Assembly: GCA_000149265.1 (NCBI GenBank) | Contig: CH003051.1 | Span: 177,116 to 241,115 of the forward strand | DNA length: 64,000 bases | Source: Ciona savignyi | Taxonomy: Eukaryota > Chordata > Ascidiacea > Phlebobranchia > Cionidae | Direction of reading: 5' to 3' | In this document: one piece after another, positions 9,956-22,404 of the stretch | Layout of the letters: the number at the start of each line of letters is the position of its first letter | Position numbering within the stretch: the first letter of the stretch is position 1 | Notes under the pieces: model-generated | Database searches by the model: none | Told to the model about the DNA's origin: nothing | The model's input: only the letters and a program-made list of their open reading frames with translations | Made by a program: the position numbers and the translations under genes

Positions 9956-11491
9956 TTAGATAACTGGTATGGGGCCACCACGGGAATTATTGTTTTGGGA
10001 TCCATGTTCAGAGCTTTCTTTACGACAATTGTTTAATGGCACGTTTGACGTTTTTGTTGTATGATCAGTATAATAGCCCACTGTACATGTGATGCTAGTA
10101 GGTTCTTTATCAAAATGTTTAAGTCGTTCCAGAAGAGATTCCTGAGCTTTCTCAAATCGACTGGTGTCAGGGAGAGTTGGTGTGAATACTTTAAGTTGCT
10201 GTAAACCATCTTTTATATCATCAAGATCACATGGTTGTTTATTTGTGCGATCCGCCAGTTTAGATTCCAGCTCACTGCATTGTTTAGTTTCTTTTTCACA
10301 CTGATTTTCTAACTCCTGTTTAATGCAAGAAAACCTGCAGCTGTCTAGGTTGACTAATTGTTGAATAATAGAATCCAGAGTTGAAACAGTAAGTTCAATG
10401 GCACAACCGCTCACCCTCAAAGTTAATAGACCTTTGTACTCAACAGTGGCATCTTTAGAGGACTTGAATCCATCATCTAATCTTTTAGCGGCATAACCGT
10501 CCGCAGCGTACTGCGTTTTTTTCTTCCAAAAATCCTTTCGGTTTCCACATGAATCCTCTGTTTCCCAAACGGAAATTCCAAATGTGGAACAATCTTTATC
10601 TACACCTTGTGATTAAAAATAAATATATAAACTTTGAATTACATTGTTTGCCCGTGTTTGCACTAACTCAGCGAAACACGGGTTTGGGTAAATGGTTTAG
10701 TTTTTTTTTGTTTCCACGATGAAAACATGAAGAAGCACTATTGATAACAATTTGGAAAACGGCAAAACGACAGTCATTAGAACACGTCTAAAAATCAATA
10801 AATTATAAAATTTCGGTATAATTAGACGTGGCCGCTAAACCCAAATAAAACCACTAAAAAAATAATTAATTGTTTAAAAAAATTAAACTTTTACACTTGG
10901 GTTAAAATTAAACTTTTACACTTAACATAAGCTACCATGAAAACACGCAAATGAACTGTTTTTCAAAAACATGCTTAAAGATTAGAATCACAAAACACTA
11001 TGTTACGACGCAAACAATGTTTAAATACTATAACTCGTTGAGACTGACGGCCATGTTTATCTTGTTAAAGTACCAAGGACCAAACTGTCATAGATCAATA
11101 TTCTAAAGTATAAGGTGATTGAAATTATTGTTTTAAATAAGCGAAAATAAAAGAAAGTTATACGCCCGATGTTAGTAAAAGGAACAAAAACAATACTCGC
11201 TTTCAACTTTAACATAATCTTCACACGGGGTACGGACTTACCATCAAAATTGAACCACTTGTCCAACTTTCGCCAGTTAACTGGGTCAGTGGTAGTTGGT
11301 TCTTTAAATTGCAAAAGACCCCGCCGATGCAAAAACACGAAGGCGTTATCAGATGCTTGAAATACCACAGCCTCAAAAAATTCACGGGAGGGAGGTTCAT
11401 GGGTTATGCGATCTTCCAGTAAGTGCGATACAAACTTTGTAAGGGTTTCATCCGGCCACACATTCTTTGCTGTTAAAAGGGTGGAATCCAT
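9956..11491 (-). CDS. Diverged third member of the orphan family (299 aa, two exons)
   Basis: Exon 1 is 11491-11242, ending GAT G before a GTAAGT donor. Exon 2 is 10605-9956, after an ACAAG acceptor. The joined frame is open across the junction, giving 300 codons including stop. The N-terminal module aligns with the two copies upstream: EAVVFQASDNAFVFLHRRGL corresponds to GAVLFKAPKxSILLLHRGL, and KWFNFDG to EGWFKPP. The conserved FW and YAADGY/YSVEGY positions follow, and the later TCTVGYYTD corresponds to CSVGRVYYTD. The large C-terminal half of the relatives is replaced by a short polar tail ending GGPIPVI. The central region is charged and coil-prone. The acceptor is not strongly pyrimidine-rich, so the exact junction is the least certain part. 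Function is unknown. Confidence 0.7.
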
Positions 11492-11499
11492 ACCAAAAG

Positions 11500-12205
11500 G
11501 GAGTCTAAACTTTTAAAACAAACTGGGAAAACTAATTGAGTTCGCTAAACCAGACTAACCTGTCGGATAATTATTGAAGTTGAATATAAAATGTTAACCT
11601 TTAAAATAAGCTGGGAAAACTAATTGAGTTCGGTAAACTGGGTTATGTTAAAGGAATAATATTATTCATATAGGCGAAGATATTCGTGCAAAAACAAGTT
11701 AGTAAAGAGTTTTAATAACGAATGTATTTTTAAATCTCTGTGTTTGAAAGGATCTGATGCCATTAAAGAATTTCAAAAACAAAAATCAGCTGATTTTACA
11801 CATGTTTTTCGGCACTGAAAAAAAATTATTTATTTCAAATTTTGAAAAATAAACTAATTTCGGAAAATGCGTTTGAACACCAAAAAATCTGGTATTTACA
11901 TTAAATATAAAATATGATATATCCCATACACGTTTGCATCAATCATTTTTAATGGGTAATATATATAACTCGGGAATTATTATTTTGTGTGATTACCACG
12001 TAGTTTCAAAACTGTCGAGTTTCAAAACGTTTGAACTTAATGAAAAAACAAATTGACAATTTGATAAACCAATCTTATCGGAAATAACACAGATTAAAGC
12101 TGCCTGTTAAGGTAAAAACTAAATCTAATACTTTAAACAATATTTTTACTGTTATGCGTAGTTATTATTTATTATAATTTTCTGCGTAAAACAGGTATAA
12201 AACCT
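11500..12205. other. Intergenic, no gene seen
   Basis: AT-rich upstream region of the minus-strand gene. A segment containing AGCTGGGAAAACTAATTGAG is duplicated at about 11520 and 11610. No other structure found. Confidence 0.4.
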
Positions 12206-12214
12206 ATGGGTGTA

Positions 12215-12505
12215 AATCAGGCGGTTAGTCTGGCGGTTTAGTGCCTTGCTTTTCAATCGAAAGGCTTCAGGTGCGAAACTGGTCGCTCGCTAGTCGGTTG
12301 TGTCCTTGAGCAAGGCACTTAACGGACATTGCCTGAACCCAGCAGAGTAGTGGGTTCTACCAAATTAAAGGAACTTGTTTATCATATACAACACACTGCA
12401 ATAGCTTCGGTCGATGGGCGCGAGGTGATATGACGATTGCCCGTGTGTTAACCCCCTTGGTTTACCCTTTCCCGGATATAAACATAAATATCCTTAACTA
12501 TCTCT
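12215..12505 (+). mobile_element. SINE family A copy
   Basis: Nearly complete plus-strand copy with tRNA-like head (TTAGTCTGGCGGTTTAGTGC, AGGTGCGAAACTGG), body and degraded tail ..AAATATCCTTAACTATC. Confidence 0.9.
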
Positions 12506-13814
12506 TAAATAAGCGGTGCCTAAGTCTCTAATATGTGCTCAGTTAAACTAAGCTATCCTGTTGTTTCGTTCTGCTTTTATTTTGCCAGTCAAAGTGAAAT
12601 CATACTAAGCTTTACAAAAATTGTATAGCCTGGTGTTTAAAAAAATATGCTGAACAAAGACGTTTTGTTTTTTTTACTTTTGTATCTTAGGTTGTAACGT
12701 GGCAACAGAAAACAAATACACAATATGACGATGATATGACAATATGACGAGTTCTACTTGTCAAAGCCTTATTTTTTCAAATAGTAACCAGATTTTTTTT
12801 AATTCTGGCGGTATTAATTACACAAATAAAACAAAGGCAGGGGTGAGATATGTGTATTTAAAAGAGTCGAGTTTCGCCCTTTCTTTGAAAATCAAATTAC
12901 ATTTTGACATCATGGTAGTCACATCCGGCGTCGTCAGCAAGGAATAACATTTTCATTTTTTTAAATTATTGCACAACTCTTGGGATAGCTTCTTACATTT
13001 CGTCCGGAATTTGTTTCGTAATGTTGAAGAGTGCTTTCAATTATTGCACAAAGAAAATTAACAGTAATCTAAATGAATAACCAAATCAAAAAAGAACATT
13101 TAGGAACTGTTTATGATTGGGTAACTTAGGATTAATAAGCCCGAATTTACAGCTGGGGTCAATGACGTACATTCAAATAATTCATCCCTATTCCCGGGTG
13201 TATATTTACGTGTAGTACCGTCTGAGTTATGGTGTTTAAGTTTTTTTGCTGAATAACCATGGTGGTGATTCCCTAACGCTGATACTGTTAAAGGCCGCAT
13301 GTAGGGCAAAACTAATAGGAGGGAAAGGGGGTAGTAAGGAAGGAGGAAAAAAAGTGTGTGTGGATTGTGGCGTTATATTTACTGTATAAATAAAATAGTA
13401 TTGTTCACTTTATTTTTATTAAAGTCCTACAATATTAGGCACCTTCAAGAGAAGTTCCTCTTCGTTGGTATCATAATACCCATTGTGATCCGCCATTCAT
13501 TTTTTTATTATTTATCAGTTTTCCATTCATATATGACTTTATTAAAAATAAAGTTCATATATTTAATACAGGGTCAAAAAATAACGCTGGCTATTTAAAT
13601 AAACACTTCATTTTACAGAAAAAAATTTAACATTTGTCGTGGTCAATGACGTACATTCAAATGAATTCATCCCTATGTGTCGTTTTGCCATCTTTTTCCA
13701 TTTTTTATTTTTTAATAAAAGCTTAGTGTGTTTAGATCGTAAAAATAAGAATTAAACTAAACAAAATTACAAACTTTGTCGTTGTTAGGTACATCGTTGT
13801 CTTTTCATTATTTT

Positions 13815-14045
13815 TACCCTTCCAAGTTTTGAACCCATGATGGGTTTGCTAAGACCGTTTTTGTCTATATAATTCGATATAGTAAGCAGTCGCGTTAACT
13901 ATTCAGCAACTCAACCGTCCAGATAGTTTTTAATTTTAATCTAGCTTAGTTTTGAACCCATGATGGGCTCATCACTAGGACCGTTATATATATATATGTA
14001 TATATATATATATCGGTGGAGTTAACCATTCGGCCACACACACGT
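13815..14045 (-). mobile_element. Two adjacent SINE family B copies
   Basis: Copies at about 13815-13925 and 13945-14045, each with reverse-complement B box (TTTTGAACCCATGATGGG) and A box (GTTAAC.ATTC.GC). The second contains a TA-dinucleotide expansion at 13985-14013. Confidence 0.8.
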
Positions 14046-14841
14046 ACTCCTAAAACGTCTTTCACCCCGGCCGTGTTAAAAAGCAGTGTTATGACATCTT
14101 GTGCCGCACATTGTTTATTAACAGTGCAAATAGGGTATCCATTATAGTTTGGTTTAGTCGGAATAGAATGAACTATGTCACGTAATATTTACTTTATAGG
14201 GGACCTTTAAAAATTGTATTGTTCAGGCTAGTTTCCCATAAACACAATAAAAGGTGGGTCGGTTTGTCGTCAAACTTTAACATGAAAATGTTTTCAGCGT
14301 AAACATGTATAAAATTTATAAGTAAAAACAATTTCTCTAGTAAGGCGCCTAAGTCTTTTATATGTGCTCAGTTAAATTAAGCTATCCTGTTGTTTCGTTC
14401 GACTTTTGTTTTTCCATTCAATATAAAATTAAAATAAACGTAAACAATTGTAGACTTGTTTTTTTTAATAAAAATAAGCTAAATAAAGACGTCTTGTATT
14501 TCACGTTTGCATCCTATGTCGTATTGTGGCAACACTAAGCAAATTTTTTCAAAGCCTGTTTTTTAATTTAATAGTTGTTGTACAACCAACAATAGGGCCA
14601 GACGGCTTTTTATTTTTGCCGTTAAATAAATAAAAAATACAAAAGAAGAGTGAGAATATGTAGACAATATTTAAATAAGTCGTTCGTTAGGTTTGGTGGC
14701 CAAATATACCTACACTAAATAAAATGTCTGTCATTTTGCCGTCTTTTTCCCTTTTTAATTTTTAAAAGAAAAACCTGTTGAGTGTCTTGATCATAAAAAC
14801 AAGAAGTAAACTAAACAACATTACAAACTATGTGGTTAGTG

Positions 14842-15080
14842 CAGTACTTTTCATTCTTTTTGACCGCGTGGCGTACTCGACACCAATTACAAACGCGAAC
14901 GGGCTCACCTTGCATGGGAAGTCCAAACAATATGCTAAATACTTAAAACGTTACAATGGAAAAGAACGAAATACACACTAACCATTTGGTACTTTATGAT
15001 CTATGCACTGTCGTAAATTTACGAAATGCAAGTGTGGCGCACCTAGCTAACCCCTGCGGCGCACCATTTGAAAAACAGTG
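14842..15080. mobile_element. Short hAT-like MITE, unit 1
   Basis: It begins CAGTACTTTTCATTCTTTTTG and ends ATTTGAAAAACAGTG, with imperfect terminal inversion. It is flanked by GGTTAGTG and AGTTAGTG (7 of 8 bases equal), as expected for a hAT duplication. Subterminal GGCGTAC and GGCGCACC resemble other hAT MITEs here. An overlapping open frame in both copies lacks an ATG start at its 5' end. Confidence 0.6.
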
Positions 15081-15117
15081 AGTTAGTGTATACGTGGTTC
15101 AGGTATTTGTATTTTTA

Positions 15118-15235
15118 CCCTGCCAAGTTTTGAACCCATGATGGGCTTATTACTAGGGCCGTTTTTATATAAAAGGTGGTATATATGTATCGATCGAGTT
15201 AACCATTCGACCACACCACCGTACTGCTAGACAGT
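15118..15235 (-). mobile_element. SINE family B copy
   Basis: TGCCAAGTTTTGAACCCATG to CATTCGACCACACCACCGTA. It is carried in the 2-kb repeat unit, with its duplicate at 17118-17235. Confidence 0.8.
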
Positions 15236-15929
15236 CTTTTTACTCATGCCGTGCTAAAAAGTGTTATTAAATCCTGTTGCACACATTGTTTATTAACAAT
15301 GCAAACATTCATCATAGCTGCTTCTGTCGAATTAGACTGAACTGTGTGTGGATTGTGGCGTTATATTTACTGTATAAATAAAATTGAATTGTTCTCTTTA
15401 TTTTTAATAAAGTCCTACAATATTAGCCACCTTCAATAAGTTCCTCTTCGTTGGTATCATAATACCCATTGTGATCCGCCATTCATTTTTTTATTCATAT
15501 ATGACTTTATTAAAAATAAAGTTCATATATTTAATACTGGGGCAAAAAAATAACGCTGGCTATTTAAATAAACACTTCATTTTACAGAAAAAAAGTCAAA
15601 ATTTGTCGTGGTCAATGACGTACATTCAAATAATTCATCCCTATTCCCGGGTGTATATTTACGTGTGGTACCCTCTAAGTTATGGTGATTAAGTTTTTTT
15701 TTGCTGAATAACCATGGTGGTGATTCCCTAACGCTGATACTGTTAAAGGCCGCATGTAGGCCAAAACTAATAGGAGGGAAAGGGGGTAGTAAGGAATGAG
15801 GGAAACTGCACACTACTCGTTCATTAGATTTGTTGGCCAATATATACCCACACTAAATAAAATTTCTGTCGTTTTGCCATCTTTTTCCTTTTTTTATTTT
15901 TTAATAAAAACTTAGTGTGTTTAGATCGT

Positions 15930-16040
15930 CTAGCTTAGTTTCGAACCCATGATGGGCACATCACTAGGACCGTTTTTATACATGTATTCATATATATATA
16001 TATATATGTCAAGTTAACCATTCGGCCACACACACGTACT
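15930..16040 (-). mobile_element. SINE family B copy with TA expansion
   Basis: Duplicate of the copy at 13945-14045 in the next 2-kb unit. The TA tract lies at about 15989-16008. Confidence 0.75.
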
Positions 16041-16838
16041 CCTAAAAAAGTCATTCTCCCCGGCCGTGTTAAAAAGAAGAGTGTTATGACATCTTGTGCC
16101 GCACATTGTTTATTAACAGTGCACATAGGGTATCCATTATAGTTTGGTTTAGTCGGAATAGAATGAACTATGTCACGTAATATTTACTTTATAGGGGACC
16201 TTTAAACATTTTATTGTTCAGGCTAGTTCCCCATAAACACAATAAAAGGTGGGTCGGTTTGTCGTCAAACTTTAACATGAAAATGTTTTCAGCGTAAACA
16301 TGTATAAAATTTATAAGTAAAAACAATTTCTCTAGTAAGGCGCCTAAGTCTTTTATATGTGCTCAGTTAAATTAAGCTATCCTGTTGTTTCGTTCGGCTT
16401 TTGTTTTTCCATTCAATATAAAATTAAAATAAACGTAAACAATTGTAGACTTGTTTTTTTTTAATAAAAATAAGCTAAATAAAGACGTCTTGTATTTCAC
16501 GTTTGCATCTTATGTCGTATTGTGGCAACAGTAAGAAATTTTTTTCAAAGCCTGCTTTTTAATTTAATAGTTGTTGTACAACTTACAATAGGGCCAGGCG
16601 GCTTTTTATTTTTGCCGTTAAATAAATAAAAAATACAAAAGAAGAGTGAGAATATGTAGACAATATTTAAATAAGTCGTTCGTTAGATTTTGTGGCCAAT
16701 ATATACCTACACTAAATAAAATGTTGGTCATTTTGCCGTCTTTTTCCCTTTTTAATTTTTAAAAGAAAAACCTGTTGCGTGTCTTGATCATGAATACAAG
16801 AAGTAAACTAAACAACATTACAAACTATGTGGTTAGTG

Positions 16839-17080
16839 CAGTACTTCTCAATCTTTTTGACTGCGTGGCGTACTCGGCACCAATTACGAACACGAACGGG
16901 CGCACCTTGCATGGGAAGTCAAAACAATATGTTAAATACTTAAAACGTTACAATGGAAAAGAACGAACTAGACACTAAATATTAGTAGTTTATGATCTAT
17001 GCACCTTCTGTCGTAAATTTACGAAATGCAAGTGTGGCGCACCTAGCTAACCCCTGCGGCGCACCATTTGAAAAACAGTG
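16839..17080. mobile_element. Short hAT-like MITE, unit 2
   Basis: Second copy of the element at 14842-15080, carried in the duplicated unit with the same flanking GGTTAGTG and AGTTAGTG. It was therefore copied by segmental duplication, not by transposition. Confidence 0.6.
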
Positions 17081-17117
17081 AGTTAGTGTATACGTGGTTC
17101 CGGTATTTGTATTTTTA

Positions 17118-17235
17118 CCCTGCCAAGTTTTGAACCCATGATGGGCTTAGTACTTGGGCCATTTTTATATAAAAGATGGTATATATGTATCGATCGAGTT
17201 AACCATTCAGCCACACCACCGTACTGCTAGATAGT
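17118..17235 (-). mobile_element. SINE family B copy
   Basis: Second-unit duplicate of 15118-15235. Confidence 0.8.
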
Positions 17236-17639
17236 TTTTTTACCCATGCCGTGCTGGAAAGTGTTATTAAATCCTGTTGCACACATTGTTTATTAACAAT
17301 GCAAACATTCATCATAGCTGCTTCTGTCGGAATATACTGGACTGTGTGTGGATTGTGGCGTTATATTTACTGTATAAATAAAATAGTATTGTTCTCTTTA
17401 TTTTTATTAAAGTCCTACAATATTAGGCACCTTCAATAGAAGTTCCTCTTCGTTGGTATCATAATGCCCATTGTGATCCGCCATTCATTTTTTATTATTT
17501 TATAGTTTTCCATTCATATATGACATTTTGATTTATTTGCCAATATTTAATACTGGGCCAAAAAAATAACGCTGGCTATTTAAATAAACACTTCATTTTA
17601 CAGAAAAAATTCAACATTTGAATCTATGCTCGTCTTGAC

Positions 17640-20530
17640 TTATTTGATATAAAAACTTGCTTTTTAGTTTCGCCTACAATTGCGTTGATTAAAGCATATA
17701 TAGGTAATTACGCAATAAGATTTCCCAGACAGAGACCGATCATTATAATTATTTTATAATGCATATGGACTTTTAGAACACACTAGGTCACGTAATGCCC
17801 GTAATGCTTTTCTCCATACTGAAGCGCGCATCTATCTTGCGAAGACAGCTCGTAAGTAACCGTTGTATCATTGCATTGCAACAACATTAATTTGTAGACT
17901 TTTAAGATGCAGTTTCAAGGTTTAATTTTAAAATATAAATTAAAATTAATCACTTCCTGTGGTAGGATTTTGAGTGACAGCCATTTTTTGTGAGGTTAGT
18001 TTTTATTGGAGAAATATGGATAATAATTGGTTGAACGACTCCTAAAATATATAAATATATATATTTGTAATAACAACGCTTTTATAATAAAAGTTTTGCA
18101 AATATATGGACAAATAGGAATGTATGGAAAGTGTTCCATGCATAATGAATGTTTGGACAATGAACTGTGTGAATATATGACGCTAATAGCTTACAAAATG
18201 CACCCCACTTGGTCACGTTTATTTGCATTTTCTGGCGCCTATAGACCAAATGTATTGTTTTTAAATATCGTTGAGTCTTATATTCTGGCCATATGTACGA
18301 AAAAACAGACAAAGCAAATTCAAACAGTCGAATTTTATGACAGTACGCCTTATTGTATGAGCTTTAAAATATTAACACACGAGTGATGGCAAAACTTATA
18401 CCAAATGGGGTTCGGGATTTGTGCTGTTTTCTTAAAAGCTGGCATCCCGACAGATTACTGGTACAAGGTATTTCGTTACATTTGTCCAAGCTTAACTGCA
18501 GCAGTAAGCACAGCATTTAATTTATACAGAAAAAAATTAAATATGTAGTACACGTATCATATGACTTACACGTTGTACGTCATAATGAGCGCCTTAACAG
18601 TCAAAACTTTTTATAAATATGATAGACACAGTTTGCATTGTTTCTTTTCAATATAATTGATACTTGATAATACCGGGGAAAACTAATAGGATGGAAACTG
18701 TTTAATAAAAAAATTATGACTATATAGTCAGTGTAGACGCTGGGGTTAAAGTTATCGTTACTTGTGAGGTTGAGATTAATGTTTAGACCGGTGTTAAAAT
18801 TAGTGTACACAAATTAAGTAAGCAGTTTCCCTTATTCAATTTCCCCCCCCCCCCCCTTTAATGCTGTCCAACTAATATGTCCATTGCTCCCCATTGCGTT
18901 CCCAGAAGCATGAGTCCAAGCAAATCATTGCGTCATTGGTGGCAAATAAAGAACTTTACCAACCATAATGAAGTGGATTGTAAAGACAAATTATAGTGTT
19001 ACTTCACCACATGTTGTTTTCATGATTTATTTTTCGGGTTTGTAGCATTGTGTTGTAAAATTGTCCCCTGTCGAAATTTCCTTTAATATTTTTTGGGGGG
19101 GAATTACCGTCACGTCTAGAACAATTAGTTTCAGACCAAGTCTGATTTATGTTGCTGTGTTGCTACGGCCTAAGAACTTCCGAATTAGTTTATCTAACTG
19201 GGTCCAACATAGTTGGTAAGTATTGTGTTTTATGTACTGGCTAATTTGTTCCGTGTATTTATTGACAAAAACTGTTTGTTTATGACATCTTGTGCTACAC
19301 ATATAAGAGTGCAAATATGGTATCCATTATAGCTTGGTTCCGACGCAATAAAATGAACTATGTGACGTAATATTTACTTCTTTAGTTTTCAATAAACACA
19401 ATGGACACATTTTTTTGGCTTATGCCGCATTTTTTTATTAATATCCATTTTTTAAATAACGCGTTTTCACAATTTCTCGTTTTGCTATCTTTCCCTGTTT
19501 CTGTCTTGTGATTTGATTTATTTGACATTAAAAGTAGGATAAAGCATTAATAAACTGAAATGAAAAATCACAATCTGAACCAGTGTGCCTGTTGTAGCTT
19601 GACAGATGAAGGTTATATAATTTTCCCGTTCGTATTTTTCTTAGGTTTATACATATGAAATACAGAGCATGGTTTCTGAAATTGCTATTAAATAGTTCCC
19701 TTCAAATTCAAAAGGGGGCATAATTTAAATTCACTCCGTTTTCTTATTCTGGTCACGCTGCCGAATTAGGTAAAAAAAGAAAAAGAAGAGAAAAACGGGA
19801 GTGTTACGGTATAATGTACAATTAAGTCCCCAGCCTAAACCTAAGGTGTCTATAATTGCATTCATTTTTGTGCTCATGTAACCGTCACGCCGTCGCCGTC
19901 AATTTAGAAGGTCGTTGGAATTCGTTCTTTCTACCCACAACCACACCCTCCCAAAGCATGATCATTTTATGCGGCTGGCTTTTAACTTTTTTTAATCACA
20001 TTTTAAAACTGTACATATGTCTTAATGTTATAAGCATGGATCTCACACATTTTTATAAATATTTTTATATACCACAACATTCACAGATTTTATAACTATT
20101 TTTATATATATTTTTATAACTATTTTTATATTTTTTTCCCGCCAGCCGCCAACTTTTTGGCTTTCCCGACCGGTTTAGCTTTTACATTATAACAATTAAT
20201 TTAAGTCGCTGAAGTTGCTGTGTACCGTCTTCTCACCCATTCATGGTATCATTGTTTAACGTTTATCATCCTTTAAAATAATACCCGCAGGCCCTCACCC
20301 TCCGTACACGGCAGTGTCGAGTTGTTGAGCATCGGTGACGGTCCGGCCATCGTGCGGACGGCTTGGTTTAAATAAAATAGACACCGTCCGCGCCACTTGG
20401 TAGCATTATGATTATCATCTTCCAACCAAACGTCCCCGTTAGTTATTCAATTCCCGGTCTGCCCCTGTAAATTAATTCTGTTCATAGCTACACAGTTTAA
20501 ATTTCATCCTTTGTCCCACCCCCTCTGCCC
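17640..20530. other. Intergenic, no gene supported
   Basis: AT-rich DNA with a 14-base C run at 18843-18856 and T/A-rich low-complexity at 20040-20130. The longest frame (18027-18386) starts at a non-ATG codon and shows no domain, so I do not call a gene. Confidence 0.5.
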
Positions 20531-20795
20531 GTCGTCATTCAATTGAAAGCTTTCAGGTGCGAAACTGGTCGCTAGCTAGTCGGTTGTGTCCTTGGGCAAG
20601 GCACTTAATTGACATTGCCTGAACCCAGAGGATTAATGGGTTCTGCCAAATTGAAGGAACGTGTCTATCATATACAGCATATTATAATAGCTCCGGTAAC
20701 CCGACTATGGGCGCGAGGTGATCCGACGATTGCCCGTGTGTTAACCCCCTTGGTTTTCCCATTCACGGGGATAAATATGAGTATCCTATCCCTAT
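20530..20795 (+). mobile_element. SINE family A copy
   Basis: Plus-strand copy with B-box AGGTGCGAAACTGG and the full body to TCACGGGGATAAATATGAG. The tail is short. Confidence 0.9.
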
Positions 20796-20834
20796 CCAAA
20801 TTTTCTATTTCTTATAACAGAGCTTTAGAAAACA

Positions 20835-21080
20835 GGTTTCACCGTCTGGTGAATAGTTCGGAAGTTCGTGCGTTTACTTTCAGTCGAAGGGTTTTAGGTT
20901 CGAATCTGTTTGCTAGATAGTCGGTTGTTTCCTTGGGCAAGACATTAAGCAACATTGCTTAACTTTATAATCAAGCGGATTAATGGGTTTTACAAGAACT
21001 TGAGAAACGTCTGAATTATACACAAAACACCGGCGAAAAGTAAGCTGTCGGTTGTCCGAGTCGTACCGCCCAATGCGTTT
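20835..21080 (+). mobile_element. SINE family A copy, strongly diverged
   Basis: The head GTTCGTGCGTTTACTTTCAG and AGGTTCGAATCTG are followed by CGGTTGTTTCCTTGGGCAAG. The B box is closer to a canonical tRNA B box than in most copies. The 3' part is degraded. Confidence 0.7.
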
Positions 21081-21561
21081 TTCCTACCAATGGGTTACAC
21101 TTGGCGAGTTAGGCCACCAACTGAAAGGTGCTAGGATTAAAGCCAGGTGCTTGCTGGTATGGTATGTTTAGTTTTGTTACATCTAGAGAAGCTGATTTGG
21201 TTTAATTCGTGTGTTAATAGTCTACAATAGAAAAACGTTGGCAACCCACTGAAAGGTACAGCAACTCTAAATATGTAAACCCAATTTAACAGTAATTGTT
21301 TGAAATTATGGATCCAAACTTCAATTTAGTTGAGGAAATCACCGCATAATCAATGGCTGGCTATCTTAGAGTGGGTTTTGAGAGACAACTGTGTTTGTTC
21401 ACTTCCACGACAAGGCGAAAGGATTGTTCTAAAAGCGCCCTTTAAAAATTAATTTTGTTAAATTTAAAACAAAAAGCAAACAACTTTAGTTTTTTTTTCA
21501 TTTCAAGTTTTCATTCTCGTTGACAATAGCGAACCTATGATCGATTATTAATCGCCTGACG

Positions 21562-21605
21562 CATACGTCATAATACTTACGTCATTACGCTTACGTCATT
21601 ACCGG
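21562..21605. promoter_or_regulatory. Three tandem TACGTCA sites
   Basis: TACGTCATAA, TACGTCATTA and TACGTCATTA stand in three 14-15-base repeats about 0.8 kb before the GPCR start codon. TACGTCA is a half-CRE-type ATF/CREB sequence. Use as an enhancer is inference. Confidence 0.4.
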
Positions 21606-22404
21606 CCCAAAGGTTAAGCGCGTACATCCACATTATAATTCGAGTGTTTCCATCTGAACTATAATTAAAGGTTCCCGTGTTTGTTAGTTACAGCTTATAC
21701 CAAAAACGGTTAATGTTTTTCGATAAATGTATACACGACAAATGAGTATTATTTCAAAATATACCTTACAATTTAGCTCTGCCAATTTATTTGCCCTAAG
21801 GGTTCTAATTTAACGTAAAATCTTGAATTGTTTAAAATGTTCCAAAACAACATTTCGCGTGTTATGAGTAATTCTGTAATATAAAGCTAGAATCACGAGG
21901 TGCGATTAACTCTTGTGACGTATATCCTTTTTGTACGCAACAAACGGAATTGTGACTCACGGAGTATCGTCGTTTGCCTGTGTTGCGTATGATCCGCCAG
22001 AAGCATCGCCTACAATAGACCTCGTGCTTACACTATGTTTCCGTTTCACCGGTTCCTTTAATGACCCCTGGACTAAGTGTATGAATCAGACAGAGTCCAA
22101 TAATAGAGAGGCCGGACATAGTGGCGATTCGGCTAGTAAACCACACCGGGACAGGCATGCAGTGAGAAAAATGCCTGCTGATTTTCTTCGGATATAGAGT
22201 TTGCACGGAACTGGTTTTCTAACATAAGAAACAGTCTTTCGAGGTTAATCTATAACACAACACAGTAACGAAAATGCCAGGCTAGATAACATAAAGAGAA
22301 ATTTTGTGACACTTAAGTGCCTTGATTCATACAGATATATAGTGAGTGTGGAAAGTTTAGCAGTTTGGCACAGTTATTTTGGCTCAAGAATATAGAGTAA
22401 TGCG

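Larger units (their letters stand above)
12500..17640. repeat. Tandem direct repeats of about 2 kb
   Basis: A block beginning TGTGTGTGGATTGTGGCGTT recurs at 13353, 15345 and 17341, a period of about 1992-1996 bases. The body (SINE B copies, the segment around AGCTATCCTGTTGTTTCGTT, a hAT MITE) is present in two full copies. The AGCTATCCTGTT segment occurs a third time near 12550. A 200-bp block with TTCCCGGGTGTATATTTACG occurs at 13190 and 15645. Copies differ by small indels. No reading frame is conserved from an ATG, so I see no gene here. Confidence 0.85.

Noticed and set aside
14778..16978. A pair of similar 67-codon frames at 14778-14981 and 16775-16978
   Set aside because: The similarity follows from the 2-kb DNA duplication. 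The frames begin at TTG and overlap the end of a hAT-like MITE.
18027..18386. 119-codon plus-strand open frame
   Set aside because: It starts at a non-ATG codon, sits in AT-rich DNA, and has no domain, paralogue or splice context.
20609..20920. 103-codon frame reading MTLPEPRGLMG..
   Set aside because: It is read through SINE family A copies. Similar frames recur wherever the SINE occurs (26094, 57360, 60531).
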